Of a stretch of DNA of 41,615 nucleotides, positions 11,893 through 19,874 are shown piece by piece. Under the pieces are notes generated by a model. That model did no database searches, was not told where the DNA came from, and was given only the letters and a program-made list of their open reading frames with translations. Position 1 is the first letter of the stretch. Every line of letters begins with the position of its first letter. Both the position numbers and the translations under genes were made by a program. Source of the DNA: Acidobacteriota bacterium (GTDB taxonomy: Bacteria; Acidobacteriota; Terriglobia; Terriglobales; Acidobacteriaceae); assembly GCA_021781495.1 (NCBI GenBank), contig JAJXWS010000024.1, forward strand, positions 1-41,615, given 5' to 3'.

Positions 11893-12255
11893 GGGTGCAA
11901 GCTCCTCTGCAGATGCGGTTGAATGGCGGGGCTCCGGCGATTGAATCTGTATCGTACGGCCCCGGCGAAGTTTGTCTGGCGCTCGTTCTCTACCGTTGCC
12001 AGCGATGGTTGCGGGGGAATGGCCCCCATCGAACAGAATGCGCAATCGACAACCGGACTTGCTGGGGGATGTCGAGGAGATACGAGTCGATATTAGACCG
12101 AGTCGGAGAAAGGTACAGCCCTGAATGCAGGGTATGGGAGTGACAGAATGGATTCATCCCGTCGCCGGGCGGCAAGGCGCGCCGGGTACATCCCGGGCCT
12201 CAAGAGCGAGACCCGGGGACGCATTTGCGTGGTGGGATGGAACATCCAGCCGGGG
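11893..12255. other. Intergenic region between the OPT gene end and the kelch lipoprotein start
   Basis: This 363-base stretch lies between two minus-strand genes. It holds a GC-rich hairpin just after the OPT stop (12192-12217) and the Shine-Dalgarno of the kelch gene next to 11892. The middle should contain the kelch promoter, but I see no convincing -35/-10 pair. Short open frames here have no ribosome-binding site and no recognisable product. Confidence 0.5.
12192..12217 (-). terminator. Hairpin downstream of the OPT transporter gene, possible terminator
   Basis: The inverted repeat CCCGGGCCTC (12192-12201) / GAGACCCGGG (12208-12217) pairs over 10 positions, with one G-U wobble in minus-strand RNA, around a 6-base loop. 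It lies 38 bases after the OPT stop. No U tract follows, so termination strength is uncertain. Confidence 0.5.
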
Positions 12256-14436
12256 CTACTTGTTCAGCGGCTTGCGGGCAAAGTAGTAGAGCGAGAAGGC
12301 GAGCAGGGCGAAGGCCAGAACCGAAACCCACGTGTGATCCAGCAAGTTGTGGGCCGGGAAGTTCAGGATGTCGCCTTTGTCCGCCGTGGTTTCGTAGCCT
12401 TTCAGGGCCACTCCGCACAGGCCCACGATGCCGCCTGCGGCGATGAGCCCCGAAGCGTACAGCGAGCCGGGAGAGATCTCGCTCTCCGTGGCGCCCTCGC
12501 CGGATTTCTTTGCGGCCTGATCGATGAACCAGCGCACCATGCCGCCCACAAAGATGGCGAGTGTGGTGCCGATCGAGAGATACGCTCCCACGGCGAACGA
12601 CAGCGACCGGATGCCGAGCAACTCCACGGCAATCACCAGAAAGACGCCGAGCATCACCAGTCCCCAGGGCAGCTTGCGGCTCAGGATGCCATTGATCACG
12701 GTGGCCATCAGGCGGGCCTGCGGGGCGGCGGCCTTCTCGCTGCCGATGCCCTGGATCCACTGCACCTCAATGCGGCCGGTGGCGGGCGAGTAGAGATATT
12801 TGCCGTCGGCCAGCTCGGCCGAGCCCAGCGCGTTCAGTATCCGGTACTCGCTCCGGTGGTGGACCACCTGGGTCTTATCGGCCTGGTCCACGGGGAACTG
12901 GTCGGGCAGGTGGCTCATGTCCTGCTGGATGGCGACGCCGGGGTGGGGCGCGTTCAGGTTCCACGGCTGCGACGCTGCGCGGAACGACTGCAGGCCGGTG
13001 TTCATCAGGTTCAGCGTGAAGCCGATGGCGATGGTGGAGACAACGACGCCGATCATCAGGGCGATCTGCTGCAGCCGCGGCGTGGAGCCGACGATGTAGC
13101 CGGTCTTCAGGTCCTGCGAGGTGTCTCCCGCGTTGGCCGCGGCAATGCAGACGACGCCTCCGATGGTGATGGCCAGAGCGCCGAAGGCGGGGTTGGTCCA
13201 CCCCTTGACCAGGAAAATGGCCGAGGTGGCCATCAGCGTGGCGATCGTCATGCCGGAGATGGGATTGGCCGAGCTGCCGATAAGGCCGACGATGCGCGAG
13301 CTGACCGTAACAAAGAGGAATCCGAAGAAGACCACCAGCAGCGAGGCGGCCAGGTTGGCCCATGCGCCCACATAGGCTCCGGGGACGGGCTTGAACTGCA
13401 GGAAAATGAACATGCAGGCCACAAGCACGATGGAGCCCAGGACGACCACGCGCATGGAGAGGTCATTCTCCGTGCGCAGCGGTTTGGCGGCTGCGGCGGA
13501 GTTGGACCGCATGGTGCGAAAGCCGGAGCCGAGCGCGCTGAAGATGGTGGGCAGTGTCTTGATGAGGGCGATCAGGCCTGCGGCGGCCACGGCTCCAGCG
13601 CCCATGGGGCGGATGTAAGTGGCCCACAGCTGGCTGGGACCCATCTGCGCAATGGGAACGGTGCCGGGGTAGATGGGGCTGGGCAGCTCCTTGCCGAAGA
13701 AGTAGATGAGCGGCATGATGACCAGCCAGGAGAGAACGCCGCCGGCAAAGATGGTTCCCGCAACGCGGGGGCCGATGATGTAGCCCACGCCGAGGTACTC
13801 CGGCGTGGCCTCTGCCTTGATGGACGCTCCTTTCAGGATGTGCTGCGGGCCGAAGTCGGGCTGGTACTCCGGTGTGCCGGGCCAGGCTTTGAAGAGATTC
13901 TCGTTCTGGAAGAAGGTGTAGAGAGACCCCAGGCCGAGCCCAAAGAAGACGCGGCTGGCAAGAGAGCCGCCGCGCTCACCGGCCATCAGAACGTCCGCGC
14001 AGGCGGTGCCTTCGGGATAGGTCAGGTTGCCGTGCTCCTCCACGATGAGCTGGCGGCGCAACGGGATCATGAACAGGACGCCCAGCCAGCCGCCGATAAG
14101 AGCCAGCAGAAAGATGCGGGAGTACTCGAGATCGAAGCCGAGAAAGATGAGCGCGGGCAGGGTGAAGATGACTCCGGCGGCGATGGACTGGCCCGCGTTG
14201 CCGGTGGTCTGCACGATGTTGTTCTCCAGGATGGAGGCGCGGCCGAGCACGCGCAGGATGCTGATGGAGAGCACCGCAATGGGGATGGAGGCCGCCACGG
14301 TGAGCCCGGCGCGCAGGCCCACGTAGACCGTGACAGCGCCAAAGATGATGCCGAAGAGCGAGCCAAGCAGGATGGCGCGGAGGGTGAACTCGGGACGGTT
14401 CTCAGAGGGTGAAACGAAGGGCTGAAACTCGGGCAA
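12256..14436 (-). CDS. OPT family oligopeptide transporter
   Basis: Proton-coupled oligopeptide (or metal-chelate) uptake carrier of the inner membrane. The 726 residues form about 14-16 hydrophobic helices. The N-terminal region reads LRAILLGSLFGIIFGAVTVY and VGLRAGLTVAASIPIAVLSI, characteristic of bacterial OPT proteins. A soluble insertion around 500-600, between helices, is also typical. The chosen start is a TTG at 14436 with a strong GGGAGG Shine-Dalgarno 6 bases upstream. The frame continues open to an ATG at 14589, but that extension lacks a ribosome-binding site and does not resemble the family. It is divergent from the secreted sedolisin peptidase, so uptake of peptides released outside is a reasonable role. 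Substrate is not determinable from sequence. Confidence 0.9.
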   Translation of the reverse strand: MPEFQPFVSPSENRPEFTLRAILLGSLFGIIFGAVTVYVGLRAGLTVAASIPIAVLSISILRVLGRASILENNIVQTTGNAGQSIAAGVIFTLPALIFLGFDLEYSRIFLLALIGGWLGVLFMIPLRRQLIVEEHGNLTYPEGTACADVLMAGERGGSLASRVFFGLGLGSLYTFFQNENLFKAWPGTPEYQPDFGPQHILKGASIKAEATPEYLGVGYIIGPRVAGTIFAGGVLSWLVIMPLIYFFGKELPSPIYPGTVPIAQMGPSQLWATYIRPMGAGAVAAAGLIALIKTLPTIFSALGSGFRTMRSNSAAAAKPLRTENDLSMRVVVLGSIVLVACMFIFLQFKPVPGAYVGAWANLAASLLVVFFGFLFVTVSSRIVGLIGSSANPISGMTIATLMATSAIFLVKGWTNPAFGALAITIGGVVCIAAANAGDTSQDLKTGYIVGSTPRLQQIALMIGVVVSTIAIGFTLNLMNTGLQSFRAASQPWNLNAPHPGVAIQQDMSHLPDQFPVDQADKTQVVHHRSEYRILNALGSAELADGKYLYSPATGRIEVQWIQGIGSEKAAAPQARLMATVINGILSRKLPWGLVMLGVFLVIAVELLGIRSLSFAVGAYLSIGTTLAIFVGGMVRWFIDQAAKKSGEGATESEISPGSLYASGLIAAGGIVGLCGVALKGYETTADKGDILNFPAHNLLDHTWVSVLAFALLAFSLYYFARKPLNK

Positions 14437-14442
14437 GGAAGG

Positions 14443-14448
14443 CCTCCC
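14443..14448 (-). promoter_or_regulatory. Ribosome-binding site that fixes a TTG start for the OPT transporter
   Basis: On the minus strand, GGGAGG is followed after 6 bases by TTG (14436-14434). Apart from the poorly supported ATG at 14589 I see no ATG between it and the conserved N-terminus, so this site decides the start. Confidence 0.7.
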
Positions 14449-14719
14449 AGTGCGTACAGGCAGAATTGCAAGAACTGCTGAAATGGCGAGTGTAACAGCG
14501 CAGGGCAGGGGAATCCCAGTGCGGCGGCTCACTTCGGGCGAGCCGGACAGTGCAGGGTGTATCTCGGGAACCGCACGCCCATATAGCACGGAAGTACCAG
14601 GAAACTAAGCGGACGAAGACGGTTTTTCGATGGACAGCACGGGCGGAGTTCGTTGAAAATCCGAAAACGGCAATGTCTATTGCCGCTCACGACAGGATCA
14701 ACAGAAACAAGGGAACTTA

Positions 14720-14725
14720 GAGGTG
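14720..14725 (+). promoter_or_regulatory. Ribosome-binding site that fixes a GTG start for the sedolisin
   Basis: GAGGTG is followed 5 bases later by GTG at 14731, directly before a signal-peptide-like sequence. The upstream ATG at 14653 has no comparable site and would bury the signal peptide. Confidence 0.65.
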
Positions 14726-14730
14726 AGGCC

Positions 14731-17001
14731 GTGATTCATAGACTGAGCAAGACTTTGTTTGCCTTGGTTGCCTTGGCGCTGGCATTAACCGCCACCAGCC
14801 GGGCAGAGACGGTGATGACACACCACGTGCGTCAGGCCACTCGCGACGGCAGCGCGCGGCTGGTGGGACAAATGGCCGCCGGCCAGACGATGCATCTTGT
14901 GCTGACCTTGCCGCTGCGCAATGAGGACGCGCTGGACCGCTTCCTGCAGGATGTGTACAACCCGAACAGCCCGTCGTACCGGCATTTTCTCACCGTGGAG
15001 CAGTTCACGGCGGAGTTCGGGCCGACGCAGGATGACGTCAGCACGCTGGTGGACTTTGCCCGCACCCACGGGTTCACGGTCTCCAGCGTCTCCCCGAACC
15101 GGCTGAACGTGGAGGTAGTGGGAACAGCGGCCGCCGTGGAGAGCGCCCTGCACGTGAAGATGGGTCTCTACCAGCATCCCACGGAGAACCGGACCTTCTA
15201 TGCACCGGACAAGGAGCCCACGCTGGACCTGCCCTTCCAGCTATGGCATATCTCCGGACTGGACAACTTCTCGATTCCGCGCCCGGCGGGGCTGGACAGG
15301 CGGCCGAGCACGCAGCAGTCCAACGCCACCGTCGGTTCGGGGCCTTCGGCCTCGTTCCTGGGCAGCGATATGCGCGCGGCCTACTACGGCACGGGGTCGC
15401 TCACGGGCAGCGGGCAGACGCTGGGCCTGCTGGAGTTTTACGGCACGGACCTGACCGACCTGAGCACCTATTACAAGAACGTGGGCCAGACGAATAACGT
15501 GCCAGTCACGCTGCTCTCGACCGACGGCACCAGCACCAGTTGCCTCTACTCGAGCGGCTGCGATGACACCGAGCAGACCCTGGACATGACCCAGGCGCTG
15601 GGCATGGCGCCGGGACTGGCCGAGCTGACAATGTATGTGGGTTCCACGGACGCGTCGATTCTGAATTCCATGGCGACGCGGAAGAGCCCGTATACCGGCA
15701 AGGTGGACGCGCAGCTGTCCTGCTCCTGGGCATGGACGCCGGCGGATCCGGGCACAGACGATCCGTACTACAAGGAGTTTGCGGCACAGGGGCAGAACTT
15801 CTTTGTGGCAGCGGGCGACTATGGCGCGTGGCCTACGCCCTCCAAGCCCTACTACTACCCCGCGGAAGACGCATTCGTGACGGCCGTGGGCGGAACCGAT
15901 CTGTCGACCGGCTCCGCAGGCGGACCGTGGAGCGCGGAGAGCGCGTGGTCCAATGGCGGCGGCGGTGTCTCGCCGGACAAGATTGCGATTCCGTCGTGGC
16001 AGACGTCGACCGCCAGCAGCTGTTCCACCTGCTCGCAGACCTACCGCAATGCGCCTGACGTGGCGGCCAACGCAAACTACACGTTCTACGTTTGCGCCGA
16101 CCAGACGACCTGCACGGCGAACTCATACGGTGGCACGAGCTTTGCCGCGCCGATGTGGGCCGGCTACCTGGCGCTGGCCAACCAGCAGGCGGTGGCCAAC
16201 GGCTCCACGCCGCTGGGCTTTATTAACCCCACCCTATACACCATCGGCATGGGCTCGAGCTTTGACACGAACTTCCACGATATAACCAGCGGCAGCAACG
16301 GCTACTCGGCGGTGACGGGCTATGACCTGGCTACCGGCTGGGGCAGCCCGAACGGCGCAGCGCTCATCAACTCGCTGGCGGGCACCACGGCCACGGCGGG
16401 CTTCAGCCTGTCGGCCTCGCCAAGTTCGCTGTCGATTCTGCAGGGCAACTCGGGCAGCACGACGATTACCAGCGCAGTGACGGGCGGCTTCAGCTCGGCG
16501 GTTTCCCTCGCGGCTTCGGGTGCGCCCACGGGCGTGACGGTCAGCTTCAGCCCGACGTCGATTACCGGCAACGGCAGCTCGACAATGTCGGTCGTAGTGG
16601 GGTCCACGGTTACGGCCGGAACGTACCCCATCACGGTGACGGGCACCGGCGGCGGCCTGACGCAGACCACCACGGTCACGTTGACCGTGACCTCAACCAG
16701 CGCCACGTTCACGATAAGCGCCTCGCCGACGTCCATCACGGTCAAGCGTGGCAGCTCGGGCAACTTAACCATCTCCACCGCGGCTTCCGGCGGCTTCAAC
16801 TCGTCGATCAGCCTGTCGGCCTCAGGCATGGGCAAGGGCACCAGCGTGAGCTTCAACCCCACCTCGATCGTGGGCACGGGCAGCTCGACGATGAAGATAT
16901 CGGCCAACCGCAAGGCGGCAACCGGAAGCTTCACCATCACGGTTACCGGCTCAGGTGGCGGCGTAACGCAGAGCACAACGGTGGCGCTCACAGTGCAGTA
17001 A
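14731..17001 (+). CDS. Secreted sedolisin (S53) serine-carboxyl peptidase with two C-terminal Ig-like repeats
   Basis: Acid-active secreted endopeptidase of 756 residues from GTG 14731. A Sec signal peptide (about 1-24, hydrophobic core LFALVALALALTA, cut after SRA) precedes a pro-kumamolisin activation domain (about 30-185, including NPNSPSYRHFLT). The S53 catalytic domain (about 215-545) shows the Glu/Asp pair E281 and D285 in TEQTLDMTQALGMAPG, the oxyanion Asp D363 in AAGDYG, and the nucleophile S470 in GGTSFAAP. The domain ends with the calcium-site-like GYDLATGWGSPNG. Two tandem domains of about 97 residues follow. It is divergent from an OPT peptide transporter, suggesting extracellular proteolysis and peptide uptake by neighbours. 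A terminator follows. Confidence 0.93.
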   Translation: MIHRLSKTLFALVALALALTATSRAETVMTHHVRQATRDGSARLVGQMAAGQTMHLVLTLPLRNEDALDRFLQDVYNPNSPSYRHFLTVEQFTAEFGPTQDDVSTLVDFARTHGFTVSSVSPNRLNVEVVGTAAAVESALHVKMGLYQHPTENRTFYAPDKEPTLDLPFQLWHISGLDNFSIPRPAGLDRRPSTQQSNATVGSGPSASFLGSDMRAAYYGTGSLTGSGQTLGLLEFYGTDLTDLSTYYKNVGQTNNVPVTLLSTDGTSTSCLYSSGCDDTEQTLDMTQALGMAPGLAELTMYVGSTDASILNSMATRKSPYTGKVDAQLSCSWAWTPADPGTDDPYYKEFAAQGQNFFVAAGDYGAWPTPSKPYYYPAEDAFVTAVGGTDLSTGSAGGPWSAESAWSNGGGGVSPDKIAIPSWQTSTASSCSTCSQTYRNAPDVAANANYTFYVCADQTTCTANSYGGTSFAAPMWAGYLALANQQAVANGSTPLGFINPTLYTIGMGSSFDTNFHDITSGSNGYSAVTGYDLATGWGSPNGAALINSLAGTTATAGFSLSASPSSLSILQGNSGSTTITSAVTGGFSSAVSLAASGAPTGVTVSFSPTSITGNGSSTMSVVVGSTVTAGTYPITVTGTGGGLTQTTTVTLTVTSTSATFTISASPTSITVKRGSSGNLTISTAASGGFNSSISLSASGMGKGTSVSFNPTSIVGTGSSTMKISANRKAATGSFTITVTGSGGGVTQSTTVALTVQ
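16402..16998 (+). repeat. Tandem pair of Ig-like C-terminal domains in the sedolisin
   Basis: Two in-frame units of about 97 codons, residues 558-654 and 660-756, share the pattern FxxSASPxSxxxxxG, ASGGFxSxxSLxASG, SFxPTSIxGxGSSTM and TVTGxGGGxTQxTTVxLTV. They are diverged at DNA level, so this is an old internal duplication. Such Ser/Thr/Gly-rich Ig-like units are common as C-terminal appendages of secreted enzymes. Confidence 0.85.
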
Positions 17002-17024
17002 CCCGAAGTTGCAGAAAGCCAGAG

Positions 17025-17053
17025 AGCCCGGGCCTTTGCGGTCCGGGCTTTTT
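17025..17053 (+). terminator. Strong Rho-independent terminator after the sedolisin gene
   Basis: AGCCCGG (17025-17031) pairs with CCGGGCT (17043-17049) and runs into TTTTT. It begins 23 bases after the stop. Confidence 0.85.
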
Positions 17054-17157
17054 GTGTGTGCGCCAGGGCGTAGATGGAGCACTTGGCGAAGATGGCCTCA
17101 AGCGCGTAGGGTAGGGTTCAGCCAACACATCCGGTTGGATGGAGAATCCAAATCAGC

Positions 17158-18318
17158 ATGCAAAATCCGGCACAAACGCCCTCGCCTGTCCAGCGTCTTC
17201 TCTCGCTGGACGTGGTACGCGGCATCACGATCGCATTCATGATTATGGTGAACAACAACGGCGGCCCGGGCTCGTGGCACTTCATGAACCACGCCGTCTG
17301 GAATGGCCTGACGCCGACAGACCTGGTCTTTCCCACCTTTGTGTTTGTGGTGGGCGTCTCCGTGGTGTTCGCGTTTGAGGCTCGCCTGGCCCGCGGCGCA
17401 ACACGGGCCGAGCTGGCACGGCACACAGTGCAGCGCGCGGCGGTCCTGGTCCTGCTGGGCATCGTGGTCAACAGCTTTCCGCTGTTTGAGCTGCCGCACA
17501 TGCGCTTTTACGGCGTGCTGCAGCGCATCGCCGTGTGCTACCTGGTGGTCGGCCTGTTCTATCTGTGGGACCAGCGCGCGTGGACCAAGGTAGCGGCGCT
17601 GGCGGTGTCGCTGGTGGGCTACTGGGTGCTGGTGCGCTGGGTGCCGATTCCGGGCGTGGGCCTGCCGGGGCGCGATGTTCCCTTCATGGACATGACGCAG
17701 AACCTGGTGTCGTGGATTGACCGCCACGTCTTCCCTTATCACCTGTATCTGAACGCGCCGGATCACAACGTGCGCGACCCGGAAGGACTGCTCAGCGATC
17801 TGCCGGCCATCGGCACGGCGCTCATGGGCATCCTGGCCGGACTGTGGCTGCGCACGCAAAAGACAATTGCCGAAAAGACGGCCGGGCTGGCCGGTGCTGC
17901 GATTGTAAGCCTGGCGCTGGGCTATCTGTGGTCGCTGGAGTTCCCGCTGAACAAGAACATGTGGACCAGCTCGTTTGTGCTGGTAGCGGGCGGCTACTCG
18001 CTGCTGCTGCTCACGCTCTGCTACTGGGCTGTGGAGCAGAAGGGCTGGCGCAAGGGCTGGACCTACGTGTGGATCGTCTTCGGCTCCAACGCAATCGGAG
18101 CGTACATGTTCAGCGAACTGCTGCCGAGCGCGCTATGGAATATCCACCTTGTCTCCAACGGAAAGCACGAGACCGGGATCACCTACATCTTTGCGCATGT
18201 GTTCGCGCACATTCCCAACCCAGGCTGGGCGGCCTTCTCGTACTCGGTCACATTTACGGCGGTATGCTTCATTCCCGTGTGGATCCTGTACCGGAAGAAG
18301 ATCTTCCTGAAGGTGTAA
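17158..18318 (+). CDS. DUF5009 / NagX-like membrane acyltransferase (HGSNAT family)
   Basis: Integral membrane protein of 386 residues related to heparan-alpha-glucosaminide N-acetyltransferase. The N-terminal signature RLLSLDVVRGITIAFMIMVN, then NGLTPTDLVFPTFVFVVGVS (about 12-75), is characteristic, followed by about ten hydrophobic helices and a conserved LQRIAVCYL. Family members transfer acetyl groups across the membrane, probably to amino sugars from polysaccharide or cell-wall breakdown; the substrate here is unknown. The ATG at 17158 has a GGAG tract upstream. The next gene starts 10 bases after its stop, so the two are probably cotranscribed. Confidence 0.88.
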   Translation: MQNPAQTPSPVQRLLSLDVVRGITIAFMIMVNNNGGPGSWHFMNHAVWNGLTPTDLVFPTFVFVVGVSVVFAFEARLARGATRAELARHTVQRAAVLVLLGIVVNSFPLFELPHMRFYGVLQRIAVCYLVVGLFYLWDQRAWTKVAALAVSLVGYWVLVRWVPIPGVGLPGRDVPFMDMTQNLVSWIDRHVFPYHLYLNAPDHNVRDPEGLLSDLPAIGTALMGILAGLWLRTQKTIAEKTAGLAGAAIVSLALGYLWSLEFPLNKNMWTSSFVLVAGGYSLLLLTLCYWAVEQKGWRKGWTYVWIVFGSNAIGAYMFSELLPSALWNIHLVSNGKHETGITYIFAHVFAHIPNPGWAAFSYSVTFTAVCFIPVWILYRKKIFLKV

Positions 18319-18328
18319 GGAGAGCCGC

Positions 18329-19069
18329 GTGGTGGCAGCGCAGTCCAGACGGCGCGATCTGACGGAGCTGGGGATCGGCTACGCGCTCATTCTGCTGGTC
18401 ATCTGGACGCCGCGCCCGGCGCAGCGCTGGCTGTACCTGGCCGCGCTGGCGTGGATTGTGTTCTCGTCGGTGCGGTCGTTTCCGGGGTGGAGCGCGCTGG
18501 GCATGCGCGTCAAGGGACTGTGGCCGTCGCTGTGGGTGGTGGTAGCGGCCGTGGCGGCAGCGGTTGCGGCGGTAACCGTGGCCGGGCAGCAGCACACGCT
18601 GCGCATGCCGCACACTTTGGCGCAGTGGGGCGCAATGTTCGGCGGCTACGCCATCTGGGCCATGGTGCAGGAATATCTGCTGCAGGGCTATTTTCTGCTG
18701 CGCCTGTTGCGGCTGCTGCCCAAAGCGCGTTGGGCCGCGCTGGCCGCCACGGGCATGTTTACGCTGGCGCATCTGCCCAACCCGGTTCTGACCGGGGTCA
18801 CGCTGGTGTGGGGGCTGGTGGCGTGCACGGTGTTTGTGCGCTTTCGCAACCTGTATCCGCTGGCGGTGGCCCACGCCATCCTGGGAATTACCGTGTCCAT
18901 TACGATTCCGCAAGCGGCACTGCACCACATGCGTGTAGGGCTGGGGTACTACCGCTATCGGCCGCCGGCGGCGCTTCAGCGCAGCCAGAGCGACCAGACT
19001 GTATCCACCGTGGCATGGGTGACGGCAGAGGCGGCAACGCGGCGCTCAGCCCTCCAGGCGCGCCCATAG
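18329..19069 (+). CDS. CPBP family intramembrane metalloprotease (copy 1)
   Basis: 246-residue protein with about 6-7 hydrophobic segments. CPBP (Abi) motifs are visible: a reduced motif 1, VQEYLLQGYF (one Glu where most members have EE), motif 2 FTLAHLPNP, and motif 3 LAVAHAILGI. GTG start at 18329 with AAGGAGAG upstream. The last 31 residues, downstream of YRYRPP, are polar and unlike the family. They are encoded opposite the end of the next gene, with a 94-base 3' overlap. Substrate unknown: CPBP proteins include prenyl-protein-type proteases, bacteriocin-immunity proteins and non-catalytic members. It follows the DUF5009 gene directly. Confidence 0.85.
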   Translation: MVAAQSRRRDLTELGIGYALILLVIWTPRPAQRWLYLAALAWIVFSSVRSFPGWSALGMRVKGLWPSLWVVVAAVAAAVAAVTVAGQQHTLRMPHTLAQWGAMFGGYAIWAMVQEYLLQGYFLLRLLRLLPKARWAALAATGMFTLAHLPNPVLTGVTLVWGLVACTVFVRFRNLYPLAVAHAILGITVSITIPQAALHHMRVGLGYYRYRPPAALQRSQSDQTVSTVAWVTAEAATRRSALQARP

Positions 19070-19866
19070 AAGATGCCCGCCAGGGCCGCCAGCAGCACAT
19101 AGCGCCAGTTGAAGCCCGCCGTGTGCTTGTTCCAGTGGGCCAACCCAAACAGCAACGCGGTCACAAGCAGCGCGGCGCGCGAACCAACGCGGCGCTCCAG
19201 CAGGTTCTGCAGCCAGCCGCGAAAGAACAGCTCCTCAGGAACAGCGATGAAGAAAAACGTGAACAGATAGGCCGCAACGGCACGCAGCGGCGAGGGCCAG
19301 CCCGCATGCACATGCAGAAAGCCGAGCGAGAGGCCCAGCGCAATGGCCACGGGTGCGTAGATGCTGAACTCGCGCAGGCCGATGCGGATGTCGCCCAGCC
19401 GCAGCCGAAGATCAAAGCCGACGTCGCCGAGCTGGCGCACGGAAAGAAAGGCGTACAGCCCCGCGTCCACCAGAAGCATCTTGCCAAGCGCGGCCAGCCC
19501 CTGCGGCCATGCGGGCTCGAACAGGCGCAGGTCCACGGCCAGACCCAGCGTGGCCAGCAGCAGGAAGTCGCGCCAGTTGCCGCGCTGTCCGGGGTCGACG
19601 ATGCGTGCCGTGTGCATCAGCAGCGCAATGGCCACCGGCAGCAGCGCATACAAGACGAACCAGTGCCAGCGGAAGCCTCCGGCAGTAAGCGCCACCAGCG
19701 CATAGGGCAGGCACAGCAGCGCGGGCGCGGCAAAGCGGGCTGCGGGCGGCATGCGCTGCGCCGCGGCTGCAAAGCGCTCCGGCAGAAACGCCGCGCCAAG
19801 CATGGGCAGCAGGCTGAGCAGCGCTGCGGCAAGAATAGCGGGCGTAAGCAGGGAAGTGGATGGCAT
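18976..19866 (-). CDS. CPBP family intramembrane metalloprotease (copy 2)
   Basis: 296 residues from ATG 19866. Several hydrophobic helices precede a complete CPBP domain: motif 1 EELFFRGWLQNLL, motif 2 FGLAHWNK, and motif 3 HATVDTVW near the C-terminus. The canonical EE...R motif makes this copy a better candidate for an active enzyme than copy 1. Motif 3 lies inside the 94 bases overlapped by copy 1 on the other strand. It starts 8 bases after the SpoIIM-like gene and so probably belongs to that transcript. The frame is open upstream as far as 20388, but that part is opposite the SpoIIM gene and is not homologous. Confidence 0.88.
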   Translation of the reverse strand: MPSTSLLTPAILAAALLSLLPMLGAAFLPERFAAAAQRMPPAARFAAPALLCLPYALVALTAGGFRWHWFVLYALLPVAIALLMHTARIVDPGQRGNWRDFLLLATLGLAVDLRLFEPAWPQGLAALGKMLLVDAGLYAFLSVRQLGDVGFDLRLRLGDIRIGLREFSIYAPVAIALGLSLGFLHVHAGWPSPLRAVAAYLFTFFFIAVPEELFFRGWLQNLLERRVGSRAALLVTALLFGLAHWNKHTAGFNWRYVLLAALAGIFYGRAWRAERRVAASAVTHATVDTVWSLWLR

Positions 19867-19874
19867 AGTAACGC

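Noticed and set aside
10705..11922. A 405-codon open frame opposite the kelch lipoprotein
   Set aside because: The minus-strand gene has a Shine-Dalgarno, a lipobox and repeats. The + frame is Gly/His/Arg-rich without any signal.
12148..14412. A 754-codon open frame on the + strand
   Set aside because: It is wholly antisense to the OPT transporter, which has clear membrane helices and family motifs. The + translation is Gly/Asp/His/Gln-rich with no domain, as expected for the reverse of hydrophobic codons in GC-rich DNA.
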